Source of the DNA: Polyangiaceae bacterium
GTDB lineage: Bacteria; Myxococcota_A; Polyangia; Polyangiales; Polyangiaceae
Direction: 5' to 3'
NCBI GenBank assembly: GCA_025937835.1
Contig: JAICQO010000009.1
Span: 57,029-121,028 of the forward strand
Length of the DNA: 64,000 nucleotides
In this document: positions 1 through 7,024 of the stretch, piece by piece
How the letters are laid out: the number at the start of each line of letters is the position of its first letter
Position numbering within the stretch: the stretch's first letter is position 1
The notes under the pieces: model-generated
The model's input: only the letters and a program-made list of their open reading frames with translations
Databases searched by the model: none
Told to the model about the DNA's origin: nothing
Made by a program: the position numbers and the translations under genes

Positions 1-1
1 C

Positions 2-529
2 CAGCTCCGAGAGTACGTGGAGTGGCACTGGTCCCCCCAGGTAGAGGGCGGCATGGTCAACGTGCTCGAGATCGAGCGCCCGAGCCGCGAGCCCCGGCCC
101 GCGGCCGCCTTGGTGGAGGAGGTGCTGCTCCGAACCCAGGCCGAGGACCGCTACGCGGCGCTGCTCGCTCCGAAAGCCCACGGCAACACTCCGGAGTTAC
201 TGGACGAGTACGACTACCGGCTCGTGCGCAGCGTGCAATCGATGTTCGTGAGCAGCTGGGAAACGGGCGGCATCGACGTCGACGAGGGCAGCTATGCCGC
301 CGTGTGGATGGGCCCGGTGCCCGAGCGCCATCCGGGAGCGCTGTTCGTGTACTCGAGAAAGGCGCTCCGCTATTCTCAGCGCGCGGACATCATCCCCGGC
401 TTCAAGACGCTGTTGAATCTGCTCGCGCCGGCGGTGACGAGCATGCTCATGACCCATCTCGGCTACAGCGGCATCGTGAACTTTCTGAGGGGCTCTCCCG
501 ACGAGCGCACGGACCACGTCGCTGCTTGA
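2..529 (+). CDS. Unknown protein, 5' end outside the window
   Basis: The reading frame is open to the left edge of the window (CAG CTC CGA GAG TAC before the first GTG at 17), so the gene probably begins outside. The visible 170-odd residues have no signal peptide. A hydrophobic stretch near the C-terminus (LLNLLAPAVTSMLMTHLGY) could be a buried helix or a membrane contact. I do not recognise a family. It is followed after 22 bp by another unknown gene and then by the flavoprotein and polyprenyl synthase genes on the same strand, so it may be the first visible member of that operon. Whether GTG 17 is a real start cannot be decided here. Confidence 0.55.
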   Translation, partial: QLREYVEWHWSPQVEGGMVNVLEIERPSREPRPAAALVEEVLLRTQAEDRYAALLAPKAHGNTPELLDEYDYRLVRSVQSMFVSSWETGGIDVDEGSYAAVWMGPVPERHPGALFVYSRKALRYSQRADIIPGFKTLLNLLAPAVTSMLMTHLGYSGIVNFLRGSPDERTDHVAA

Positions 530-551
530 TCCACGGAAGGAACACCCACGA

Positions 552-1118
552 ATGGCCAACAATCCCCCTGCCCCCGGCGGCAAAGCGATCCCGGAAGTCG
601 AACGAACCGGCTCCTTCCCGGGCTACCAACGCGGGTTGTCGCTGTTCGCGTTGTGGGCCGAGACGATGCAACAGCAGAGCCGGGTCTGGAACGAGGCCTG
701 GGGCAAGCTCACGGCGGGCAAGTACGAGATGAGCGACTGGTACCGCGGGGTCGGACAAATGTTGAGCTCGAGCGCGAGCGCGACCGAGCGCGCGGTGCAG
801 ATCCTGGCCGGTACGGAGTCACCCCCGTGGGTCGCCATGCCGTGGCGCCCGATGAGCGAAGTACCGGTCCGCGTGCGGCGCCCGGTGGACGGCGGCCACG
901 CGCTGAGCATCCCGGCTCTCCTGTATTGCGGTCCCGACGGGGGCGGAGGTAGCGTCATCCGCGGCAACGCGCGCGTCGACGGCGACACGATCCTGCTCGC
1001 GCTCAAGCCCGACGACAGCCGCGCGGTGAAAGAAGGCCCGTACATGGGCTTTTTGTTCAGCGATCGCTATCCCGGCGAACCGCTCGCGGTGCTGACGACT
1101 CAGGCCAGCCCTTACTGA
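552..1118 (+). CDS. Unknown protein with helical N-terminus and beta-rich C-terminus
   Basis: This is a 188-residue soluble protein with no signal peptide. Residues about 25-90 look amphipathic and helical (aromatic and Gln/Glu-rich, phasin-like in character). The remainder is short beta-type segments ending in GPYMGFLFSDRYPGEPLAVL. The last part resembles the C-terminus of the gene at 3392 (a G-Y-x-G-hydrophobic strand followed by a terminal strand), so the two may be distant paralogues with the same layout. They flank the flavoprotein gene. The start ATG at 552 is preceded by GGAAGG at a usual distance. Function is unknown; a structural or scaffold role in the neighbouring isoprenoid pathway is only a guess. 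Confidence 0.6.
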   Translation: MANNPPAPGGKAIPEVERTGSFPGYQRGLSLFALWAETMQQQSRVWNEAWGKLTAGKYEMSDWYRGVGQMLSSSASATERAVQILAGTESPPWVAMPWRPMSEVPVRVRRPVDGGHALSIPALLYCGPDGGGGSVIRGNARVDGDTILLALKPDDSRAVKEGPYMGFLFSDRYPGEPLAVLTTQASPY

Positions 1119-1132
1119 GGGCATGTCGACGA

Positions 1133-1294
1133 AGGTGCAGCCTCCGACCAAAGTCGCCGTGATCGGGGGGGGTACGTGAGCACCGGAGCGCAGCGAAAAC
1201 GAAGCCAAAACCCAAAATCGCCGGGCGTGGTGGAAGCTAAAGATCCCGGGGATGAGGTGCAGCCTCCGACCAAAGTCGCCGTGATCGGGGGGGG
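1133..1294. repeat. Exact 40-bp direct repeats flanking an 82-bp insertion
   Basis: Positions 1133-1172 and 1255-1294 are identical over 40 bp (both run from AGGTGCAGCCTCC to a run of eight G). Between them lie 82 bp that match the right half of the element at 28.3 kb. Removing one repeat plus the insert restores a continuous frame from the ATG at 1123 into the flavoprotein. This is what a target duplication created by insertion would look like. The 122-bp unit is not a multiple of three, so the original start now runs into TGA at 1177 after 18 codons. Confidence 0.9.
1173..1254 (+). mobile_element. Right half of MITE-like palindromic element (second copy at 28.3 kb)
   Basis: These 82 bp match 28390-28471 with two substitutions and no gaps. 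Both copies end at exactly the same base (GGGGATG), after which flanking sequences diverge, so this is a true element terminus. The left end corresponds to the centre of the longer copy, so this copy is truncated or is a half-element. It supplies no recognisable protein. Confidence 0.8.
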
Positions 1295-3377
1295 ATGCGC
1301 GGGCATGACCGCCGCGTTCGAGCTCACGCGTCCGGAGCTCGGCGGGCGCTATCGAGTGACCGTGTACCAGATGGGTTTTCGGCTGGGCGGCAAGGGCGCG
1401 TCGGGACGCGGCGAGCACGGTCGCGTCGAAGAGCACGGGCTCCACCTGTGGATGGGATACTACGAGAACGCGTTCCGGCTGATGCGCGACTGTTACGCAG
1501 AGCGGCTCGAGCTCGACCCGGATCGCCCCGCCTTGCGCTTCGAGGACGCGTTCTCGCCGGCCCATTTCAACGGGGCGATGGATTTAGCGGCGAACGGCGA
1601 GTGGTTGCCGTGGAAGGTCGACTTTCCGGCCATGCCAGGCCTGCCGGGCGATCCGAACCCGCCCAAGCTCGACATCCCGACCTACCTGATCCACGCCGCG
1701 CGGCTGCTGCGCACCTTGCTCACGACGCTGTCTGGCGTGGACGACGCGAAGGCCGAACCGGTGCGCCCGCGCGCGCAGCCCTCGGAAGGCGAGCTCACCG
1801 AGCTCCTGAAGCGGCTGACCCAGCTCGGCGCGTTCGCAGGGCTCGGTGCGGCGGTCGAGGCCACGCGCTGGCTCGAGCTGGTGCTCGGCGCTCTGCCGGA
1901 ATACCCACAGAGCCTGATCGCGCGTTTGCTCGACGCGGTCTCCGAGCTCGCGCAAACGGAGCTCCGGCGCCTGACGGAGGCGAACCACGAGCTGCGCCGG
2001 CTGTGGGAGATCGCCGAGCTGATCCTCGCGACGATCCGCGGCTGCGTCCGCTTCCGGCTGGTCTTCGATCCGCGCGGCTTCGACGCGATCGACGACTACG
2101 ACTGCCGCGAATGGCTGGCGCTGAACGGCGCCTCGCAGGGCGCGATCGACAGCGCCTTCATCCGCGCGCTCTACGATCTTGCCTTTGCTTACGAGGGCGG
2201 AGACGAAAAGCGCCCGGCGATCGCGGCGGGCTCGGCGTTGCGCGGCGCCTTTCGGGCGTTTTTCAGCTACCGCGGCGCGTTCTTCTGGCGCATGAACGCC
2301 GGCATGGGCGACATCGTGTTCGCTCCGCTCTACGAGGTGTTGTGCCGGCGCGGCGTGCGCTTCGAGTTCTTTCACAAGCTCACGAACGTGGGCCTTTCGG
2401 AGCCCGGAGCCGCTTCCGCGCACGTCCGGGAGCTCGAGTTCGACGTGCAAGCGCACACGCTTTCGGGCGGCGAGTACGAGCCCCTCTGCTCGGTGAAGGG
2501 GCTCCCATGCTGGCCGGCTCGGCCGCTCTTCGAACAGCTGGTGGGCGGCGCGGAGCTCGAGGCGCTCGGGATCGATTTCGAGACGCAGAGCGACCGGCGC
2601 GCGTGCGAGAGAAAGCTCTTGCGCGTGGGCGTCGATTTCGATTTCGCCGTGCTCTCGGTCGGCCTCGGCGTGCTGCGCTCGGTGTGCGGCTCGATCCTCG
2701 AGCGCGACGAGCGCTACCGCAACATGCTCGAGCACGTAAAGTCGGTGCCGACCCAAGCCTTTCAGCTCTGGCTCGACAAGGATCTATGGGAGCTCGGCGG
2801 GGGCAGCCGCCCGATCAACCTCTCCGGTTACGTGGAGCCCTTCGACACGCTCGCCGACATGACGCACTTGATCCCGAAAGAGGATTGGGCGCGGCCGCCG
2901 AAGCTGCTCGCCTACTTCTGTAACGTGCTCCGCGACACCGCCGACCCGCGAGATGGGCGCTACGACACCGAAGAGTTCCTCGCGCGCGAGCGCTCGCGTG
3001 TCCGCCAGCATTGCGTCGATTTCTTGAGCCGCGACGCTGCAGCGCTGTGGCCGGCTTCGCGGGTTGCCGGCGGGTTCGACTGGTCGGCGCTGTCCTCTGA
3101 CGCAAAGCTCGAAGGGCCGGCGCGCTTCTCGTCGCAATACTGGACGGCGAACGTGAGACCGAGCGACCGCTACTCCCAGGCGTTGCCAGGCAGCACGCGT
3201 TTTCGGATCTCTCCTCTCGACCAGAGCTACGACAACCTGACCCTGGCAGGCGACTACACGAACTGCAGCTTGAACATGGGCTGCGTCGAAGCGGCGGTGA
3301 TGTCGGGCATGCTCGCGGCGCACGCGCTGTCCGGCTTTCCCGCGCTAGCGAACATCGTCGGATACGATCACCCTTGA
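1257..3377 (+). CDS. FAD-dependent oxidoreductase, phytoene desaturase/amine oxidase-like
   Basis: The protein has about 706 residues. An N-terminal dinucleotide-binding motif (VAVIGGGCAGM, Gly at 11, 13 and 16) is followed by the HGLHLWMGYYENAFRLM segment typical of carotene-desaturase/amine-oxidase-type flavoproteins, and the C-terminus has an FAD-contact segment (LTLAGDYTNCSLNMG). The Arg/Leu/Glu-rich middle is longer than in classical phytoene desaturases. Start choice: the ancestral ATG at 1123 is out of frame because of the insertion and 40-bp duplication at 1133-1294. The first natural in-frame start in the second repeat is GTG 1257, preceded by GGGGATGAG; GTG 1176 inside the insert would add 27 foreign residues. 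With a polyprenyl synthase downstream, the substrate is probably an isoprenoid or polyene (inference). Confidence 0.8.
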   Translation: MQPPTKVAVIGGGCAGMTAAFELTRPELGGRYRVTVYQMGFRLGGKGASGRGEHGRVEEHGLHLWMGYYENAFRLMRDCYAERLELDPDRPALRFEDAFSPAHFNGAMDLAANGEWLPWKVDFPAMPGLPGDPNPPKLDIPTYLIHAARLLRTLLTTLSGVDDAKAEPVRPRAQPSEGELTELLKRLTQLGAFAGLGAAVEATRWLELVLGALPEYPQSLIARLLDAVSELAQTELRRLTEANHELRRLWEIAELILATIRGCVRFRLVFDPRGFDAIDDYDCREWLALNGASQGAIDSAFIRALYDLAFAYEGGDEKRPAIAAGSALRGAFRAFFSYRGAFFWRMNAGMGDIVFAPLYEVLCRRGVRFEFFHKLTNVGLSEPGAASAHVRELEFDVQAHTLSGGEYEPLCSVKGLPCWPARPLFEQLVGGAELEALGIDFETQSDRRACERKLLRVGVDFDFAVLSVGLGVLRSVCGSILERDERYRNMLEHVKSVPTQAFQLWLDKDLWELGGGSRPINLSGYVEPFDTLADMTHLIPKEDWARPPKLLAYFCNVLRDTADPRDGRYDTEEFLARERSRVRQHCVDFLSRDAAALWPASRVAGGFDWSALSSDAKLEGPARFSSQYWTANVRPSDRYSQALPGSTRFRISPLDQSYDNLTLAGDYTNCSLNMGCVEAAVMSGMLAAHALSGFPALANIVGYDHP

Positions 3378-3391
3378 GCTCGAGACCCATC

Positions 3392-4108
3392 ATGGACGAC
3401 AGCAACCGACCGAAACGGCCCAAAATGGAGCGCACCGAGCCCGATCGCTCCTGGATGAACGGCTCTTTCGGGCCGGGCGCATCCGCTGCGGGCTCGGACC
3501 CGCGCGCAGCGGGTTACCAGGCGATCAACAACGCTTATCGCCTGATCGACGAGTACGTGCGCCAGGGACAACGCATGGCCGAAAACCTGTGGTTGCCGCT
3601 GGACGGGTCGGCCGGGCGCGCCGCAAGCGCCTTCAACGCCCCAGAGCGGCTGATGCGCGCCATGGGCGACATGACGATGGCCTGGCTCGAGGTGATGGAG
3701 CAATTCACGAAGAATGCGCAAGCCAAGCCCTCACCGGTCCCGGCCGGGAGCGCTGGCCCGTTCGCGAGCTCGCGCGTGGAGCCGCCGCCCGCCGCTACCG
3801 AAGCTCCGTCGCCGTCCGCGCCAGCGAAGGCCCAACCGCTGAAGCTATCGCTCGACGCGCGCGGCCGTGTCGAGGTCTCGTTCCAGCTCGCAGACGCAGC
3901 GTCACTGGCAGAGCTCGCCGTGACGGAGCTTCGGTCGTTCGGGAGCGATGCCGAGCCGATCCGCGGCGTCGAGCTCTCGGGCGCGCCGGACGAGCCGGTG
4001 CTGCGCGTGCGCGTTCCCGAGGGCCAGCCGGCGGGGACTTACAACGGCCTGTTTCTCGAGCGCGGGAGCCAACGGCCCTGCGGCACCATCAGCCTGGTCG
4101 TGCACTGA
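3392..4108 (+). CDS. Unknown phasin-like helical/beta two-part protein
   Basis: The protein has about 238 residues. Residues 30-115 form an amphipathic helical region (AINNAYRLIDEYVRQGQRMA, later MTMAWLEVMEQFTK), then comes a Pro/Ala-rich linker, then a beta-rich C-terminal domain ending GTYNGLFLERGSQRPCGTIS. The helical part looks like granule- or membrane-surface proteins such as phasins, but no diagnostic motif supports a family name. The C-terminal part resembles that of the gene at 552. ATG 3392 lies 14 bp after the preceding stop; an upstream TTG at 3374 overlapping that stop is less likely. It is co-directional with the flavoprotein and polyprenyl synthase genes. Confidence 0.6.
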   Translation: MDDSNRPKRPKMERTEPDRSWMNGSFGPGASAAGSDPRAAGYQAINNAYRLIDEYVRQGQRMAENLWLPLDGSAGRAASAFNAPERLMRAMGDMTMAWLEVMEQFTKNAQAKPSPVPAGSAGPFASSRVEPPPAATEAPSPSAPAKAQPLKLSLDARGRVEVSFQLADAASLAELAVTELRSFGSDAEPIRGVELSGAPDEPVLRVRVPEGQPAGTYNGLFLERGSQRPCGTISLVVH

Positions 4109-4120
4109 GCCCGTAGCGCC

Positions 4121-5152
4121 GTGAGTCCGCCTTCCGACCTCGTTCGCTCCGTGCTCGACGAATATGGCTCGCTCGCTCAGCGCGCGCTGTCGTCGTACCT
4201 CGAGCGCGAGTCGCGCCGCTCGGACGTGTACCGGCTCGCCGCCGATTACCCGCTGCGCAAGGGCCGCAGCCTGCGCGCGAGCCTGTGCATGGCTGCAGCC
4301 CGGGCCTTCGGCGCCGCGGCGGAAGAGGCGGTGTACTCCGCGGTGTCGCTCGAGCTGATGCACAACGCCTTCCTGGTTCACGACGACATCGAGGACGAGA
4401 GCGACGAGCGGCGCGGAGGACCCGCGCTCCATCGCTTGCACGGGGTGCCGGCGGCTCTGAACGCCGGGGATGCACTGGTAGTCCTCGGCCTGCGCCCGCT
4501 GCTCCAAAACCGCGACGTGCTCGGTGCGCGTGTGTCTTTCAGGATCCTCGAAGAGGCGGAGCGCATGGTGCGCGAATCGGTCGAGGGGCAGGCGCTCGAG
4601 CTCCGCTGGCGCCGCGAGAACGCGGACGCCCTCACCGAATCCGACTACCTCCGGATGACGCTCAAGAAGACCTGCTGGTACACCTCCATTTACCCGATCC
4701 GCGTCGGCGCGTTGATCGGGACTCGCGATGGGGTGGACCTCGACGCGTTCGTGCGCTTCGGCTTCTTCCTGGGCACGGCGTTCCAGATCCAGGACGATCT
4801 CTTGAATTTGCACGGCGATCACGCCCAGTACGGCAAAGAGCTCGAGGGAGACCTGCGCGAAGGCAAGCGGACACTGATGCTGATCCGGCTGCTCGAAGCG
4901 GCGACCGAAGCGGAGCGCGCCCGAGCGCTGCGGTTGCTCGAGCTGCCGCGCGCCGCCAAGCCGCAGACGGAGCTCGCCTGGCTACGCGACACGATGCTAC
5001 GGCTCGATTGCATCGACTATGCACGCGCCGTGGCGCACGCGCTGGCGGGCGCTGCGCTCGGCGAGTTCCCGAGGGCGTTCGGCGACGCCCTCGAGGGCCG
5101 GGACAAGCGCTTCATCGAGTCTCTCCCGTACTGGGCCCTCGAGAGGTCCTGA
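4121..5152 (+). CDS. All-trans polyprenyl (isoprenyl) diphosphate synthase
   Basis: A 343-residue enzyme of the trans-prenyltransferase family, which condenses isopentenyl diphosphate onto allylic diphosphates in the cytoplasm. The first Asp-rich motif is HDDIEDESDERRG (Asp88, Asp89, Asp92) and the second is FQIQDDLLNLHGD (Asp225, Asp226). In the second, the usual third Asp is Asn229, a tolerated variant in some members. The segment YGKELEGDLREGKRT matches the family's Lys-containing loop. Product length cannot be read safely from the residues before the first motif. The GTG start follows the previous stop by 12 bp. Its place beside a desaturase-like flavoprotein suggests it supplies that enzyme's precursor. 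Confidence 0.9.
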   Translation: MSPPSDLVRSVLDEYGSLAQRALSSYLERESRRSDVYRLAADYPLRKGRSLRASLCMAAARAFGAAAEEAVYSAVSLELMHNAFLVHDDIEDESDERRGGPALHRLHGVPAALNAGDALVVLGLRPLLQNRDVLGARVSFRILEEAERMVRESVEGQALELRWRRENADALTESDYLRMTLKKTCWYTSIYPIRVGALIGTRDGVDLDAFVRFGFFLGTAFQIQDDLLNLHGDHAQYGKELEGDLREGKRTLMLIRLLEAATEAERARALRLLELPRAAKPQTELAWLRDTMLRLDCIDYARAVAHALAGAALGEFPRAFGDALEGRDKRFIESLPYWALERS

Positions 5153-5154
5153 GC

Positions 5155-6219
5155 GTGCAGGCCATGCCCAGCCAAAGCGTGCTCGTGTACGGCGCGAACG
5201 GCTACACGGCGCGGCTGTTCTTCCCGCGCCTTCGTGAGCTCGGCATCGAAACGATCGCCGCGGGGCGCAACGCCGAGGCCGTGCGCGGGGTGGCGCAGCG
5301 CTTCGGTCTGCCGCACCGCGTGTTCCCGCTCGACGAGCCCGCGGGGCTAGACCGCGAGCTCCGCGGCGTCCGCTTGCTGTTGAACGCGGCCGGGCCCTAC
5401 ACCCGGACCGCGCGCCCGATGATCGACGCTTGCCTGCGCCAGCGCGTGGACTACCTGGATCTATCGGGTGAGCTCGAGCCCCTCTCCTATGCCGCCGACT
5501 CGGGCCGGATCGCGCGGGAGCTCGGGGTGATGCTGCTGCCCGCGATCGGCTTCGACGTGGTTCCGTCCGATTGCCTGGCGCTTCACCTGTCCGAGCGGCT
5601 ACCGGGCGCAGAACGCCTGATCCTGAGCATTTCCGCGTCGAACCTGCTGTCCCGCGGATCAGCGGCGACGTTCGTCGAGCACGCCGGCACGAGTGTCCAC
5701 GTCCGGCGCGACGGCGCGCTCGAGCCGCTTCGTTTGCGTACCCAGATGCGCTTCACCGACTTCGGCAGCGGCGCGCGGCCCACGATCGCCGTGAGTTGGG
5801 GCGACCTCGTCACGGCCCATCACTCGACCGGGATCCGCAACATCGAGGTTTATTTCGAGGCCACGGCCTTTCGCTGGTTCGCGGTCACCGCCAATCAATA
5901 CTGGGGCTGGGCGCTGCGCGGCGACACCGCCAAGTCCGCGCTCGGCGCGCTCACTCGGATCTTGCCGGAGGGCCCGAGCGAGGCCGAGCGACAACGCGAG
6001 CGCTCCGTGATCGTCGGCGAGGTCCTGCGCGGCGGCGAGCGGCGGAGAGCCCGGCTGGTCGTGCCGGAAGCCTACACGTTCACGGCGGAGGTCGGCTGCC
6101 GCGTGATCGAGGCAGTCCTGCGCGGTGTTCGCGCCCCCGGCTTCCGAACGCCCGCCAGCTTGTTCGGCGCTGATTTCGTGCTCGGCTCGCCGGAAGTTTC
6201 GCGAGAGGACCTGGAATGA
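5155..6219 (+). CDS. Saccharopine dehydrogenase-like NAD(P)-binding protein
   Basis: About 354 residues. The N-terminal Rossmann motif SVLVYGANGYTARLF (GxxGxxA) and the following AAGPYTRTARPMIDACL and DLSGELEPL segments are characteristic of the saccharopine-dehydrogenase-like group, which includes trans-acting enoyl reductases of lipid pathways. The middle and C-terminal part is the usual mixed domain of that group. Start GTG 5155 lies 3 bp after the previous stop with GAGAGG at a good distance; ATG 5164 is possible. The stop overlaps the next start (ATGA), so the two are translationally coupled. A reductase step on an isoprenoid or fatty-acyl product is plausible; true lysine metabolism is unlikely in this setting. 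Confidence 0.75.
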   Translation: MQAMPSQSVLVYGANGYTARLFFPRLRELGIETIAAGRNAEAVRGVAQRFGLPHRVFPLDEPAGLDRELRGVRLLLNAAGPYTRTARPMIDACLRQRVDYLDLSGELEPLSYAADSGRIARELGVMLLPAIGFDVVPSDCLALHLSERLPGAERLILSISASNLLSRGSAATFVEHAGTSVHVRRDGALEPLRLRTQMRFTDFGSGARPTIAVSWGDLVTAHHSTGIRNIEVYFEATAFRWFAVTANQYWGWALRGDTAKSALGALTRILPEGPSEAERQRERSVIVGEVLRGGERRRARLVVPEAYTFTAEVGCRVIEAVLRGVRAPGFRTPASLFGADFVLGSPEVSREDLE

Positions 6220-7022
6220 GCATCGGAGAACGTGAGCTCGTGAGCTCCGCGACGCTCGACGGGCTGTGTTGCGAGCTCCTGATTGAGCGCCAGCGGCTGC
6301 TCGCTCTGATCCGGAGCCACGGCGCGCTCGACATCCAACCCGCGAGCGACGGCGATCCGCAGCTTTTGCCGGTGGTGTGCGAGCTTTGGCACGTGACGGA
6401 TGGCCGCTCGCTCTTCGGCGGGCTCGATCCAGAGCGGGTCTTCGAGCAGTGGGCCGGTGTGGCGGGCGCCTTCTTCGGGCCGGGCGCGGAGTCCATCCGA
6501 GCCCTGAATCGCTTGTTCTCGTTGGGCCCCTACCACGAGTGTTTGGTGGCCGTACCGAACGTGCTCCTCGAGCACCGAGGCCAGCGCCACGCGCTCGTGC
6601 TCGCCATGATCACCGATAACCCGATCGCGCTCGCGATCGATCGCAGCTTTCGCTACGGCTATCGAAAGCGGCTCGGCCGCTTCGATTTCGAAGACCGTCG
6701 TCGTTTCGAGGTGAGCGTGGAGCGCGAGCTGGTGGTTCTGGGCGAGATCGCCGAGGAGGAGGCCCTAGGGGAGCCAGATCGAGCCTGGTTCGACGAATAT
6801 TGGGCGCAGCCGTTGCTCGGGTGGCTCGGGCCGCGTGATTTTCGGCGCTCCTGGCTCGAACGCCGGCTCTCCGCCTCGGAAGCGCGAGCGTCGCAGGTCG
6901 CCTCGAGCGTGGCGCTGTCGCCGGAGCTCGGGCTCGGCGGAGAGCGCGTTCACGGCCGGGCCGTCTCGTTCAGCCGGGTGCCGGCGCGGATCTCGCTGCC
7001 ACGACGGCTGTCGACCGGCTGA
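6216..7022 (+). CDS. Acetoacetate decarboxylase-fold protein
   Basis: A 268-residue protein that resembles the acetoacetate decarboxylase superfamily. LGPYHECLVAVPN (around residue 105) matches the conserved Glu-containing strand, and FRYGYRKRLGRFDF places Lys151 where the Schiff-base lysine of the family sits (compare GxPKKxG). Members of this fold include decarboxylases and many uncharacterised enzymes acting on beta-keto or aldehyde substrates. It overlaps the preceding gene by 4 bp (ATGA) and ends the plus-strand run, 2 bp before the stop of the convergent kinase gene. Function here is inferred only from the fold-level match. Confidence 0.6.
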   Translation: MSIGERELVSSATLDGLCCELLIERQRLLALIRSHGALDIQPASDGDPQLLPVVCELWHVTDGRSLFGGLDPERVFEQWAGVAGAFFGPGAESIRALNRLFSLGPYHECLVAVPNVLLEHRGQRHALVLAMITDNPIALAIDRSFRYGYRKRLGRFDFEDRRRFEVSVERELVVLGEIAEEEALGEPDRAWFDEYWAQPLLGWLGPRDFRRSWLERRLSASEARASQVASSVALSPELGLGGERVHGRAVSFSRVPARISLPRRLSTG

Positions 7023-7024
7023 GG

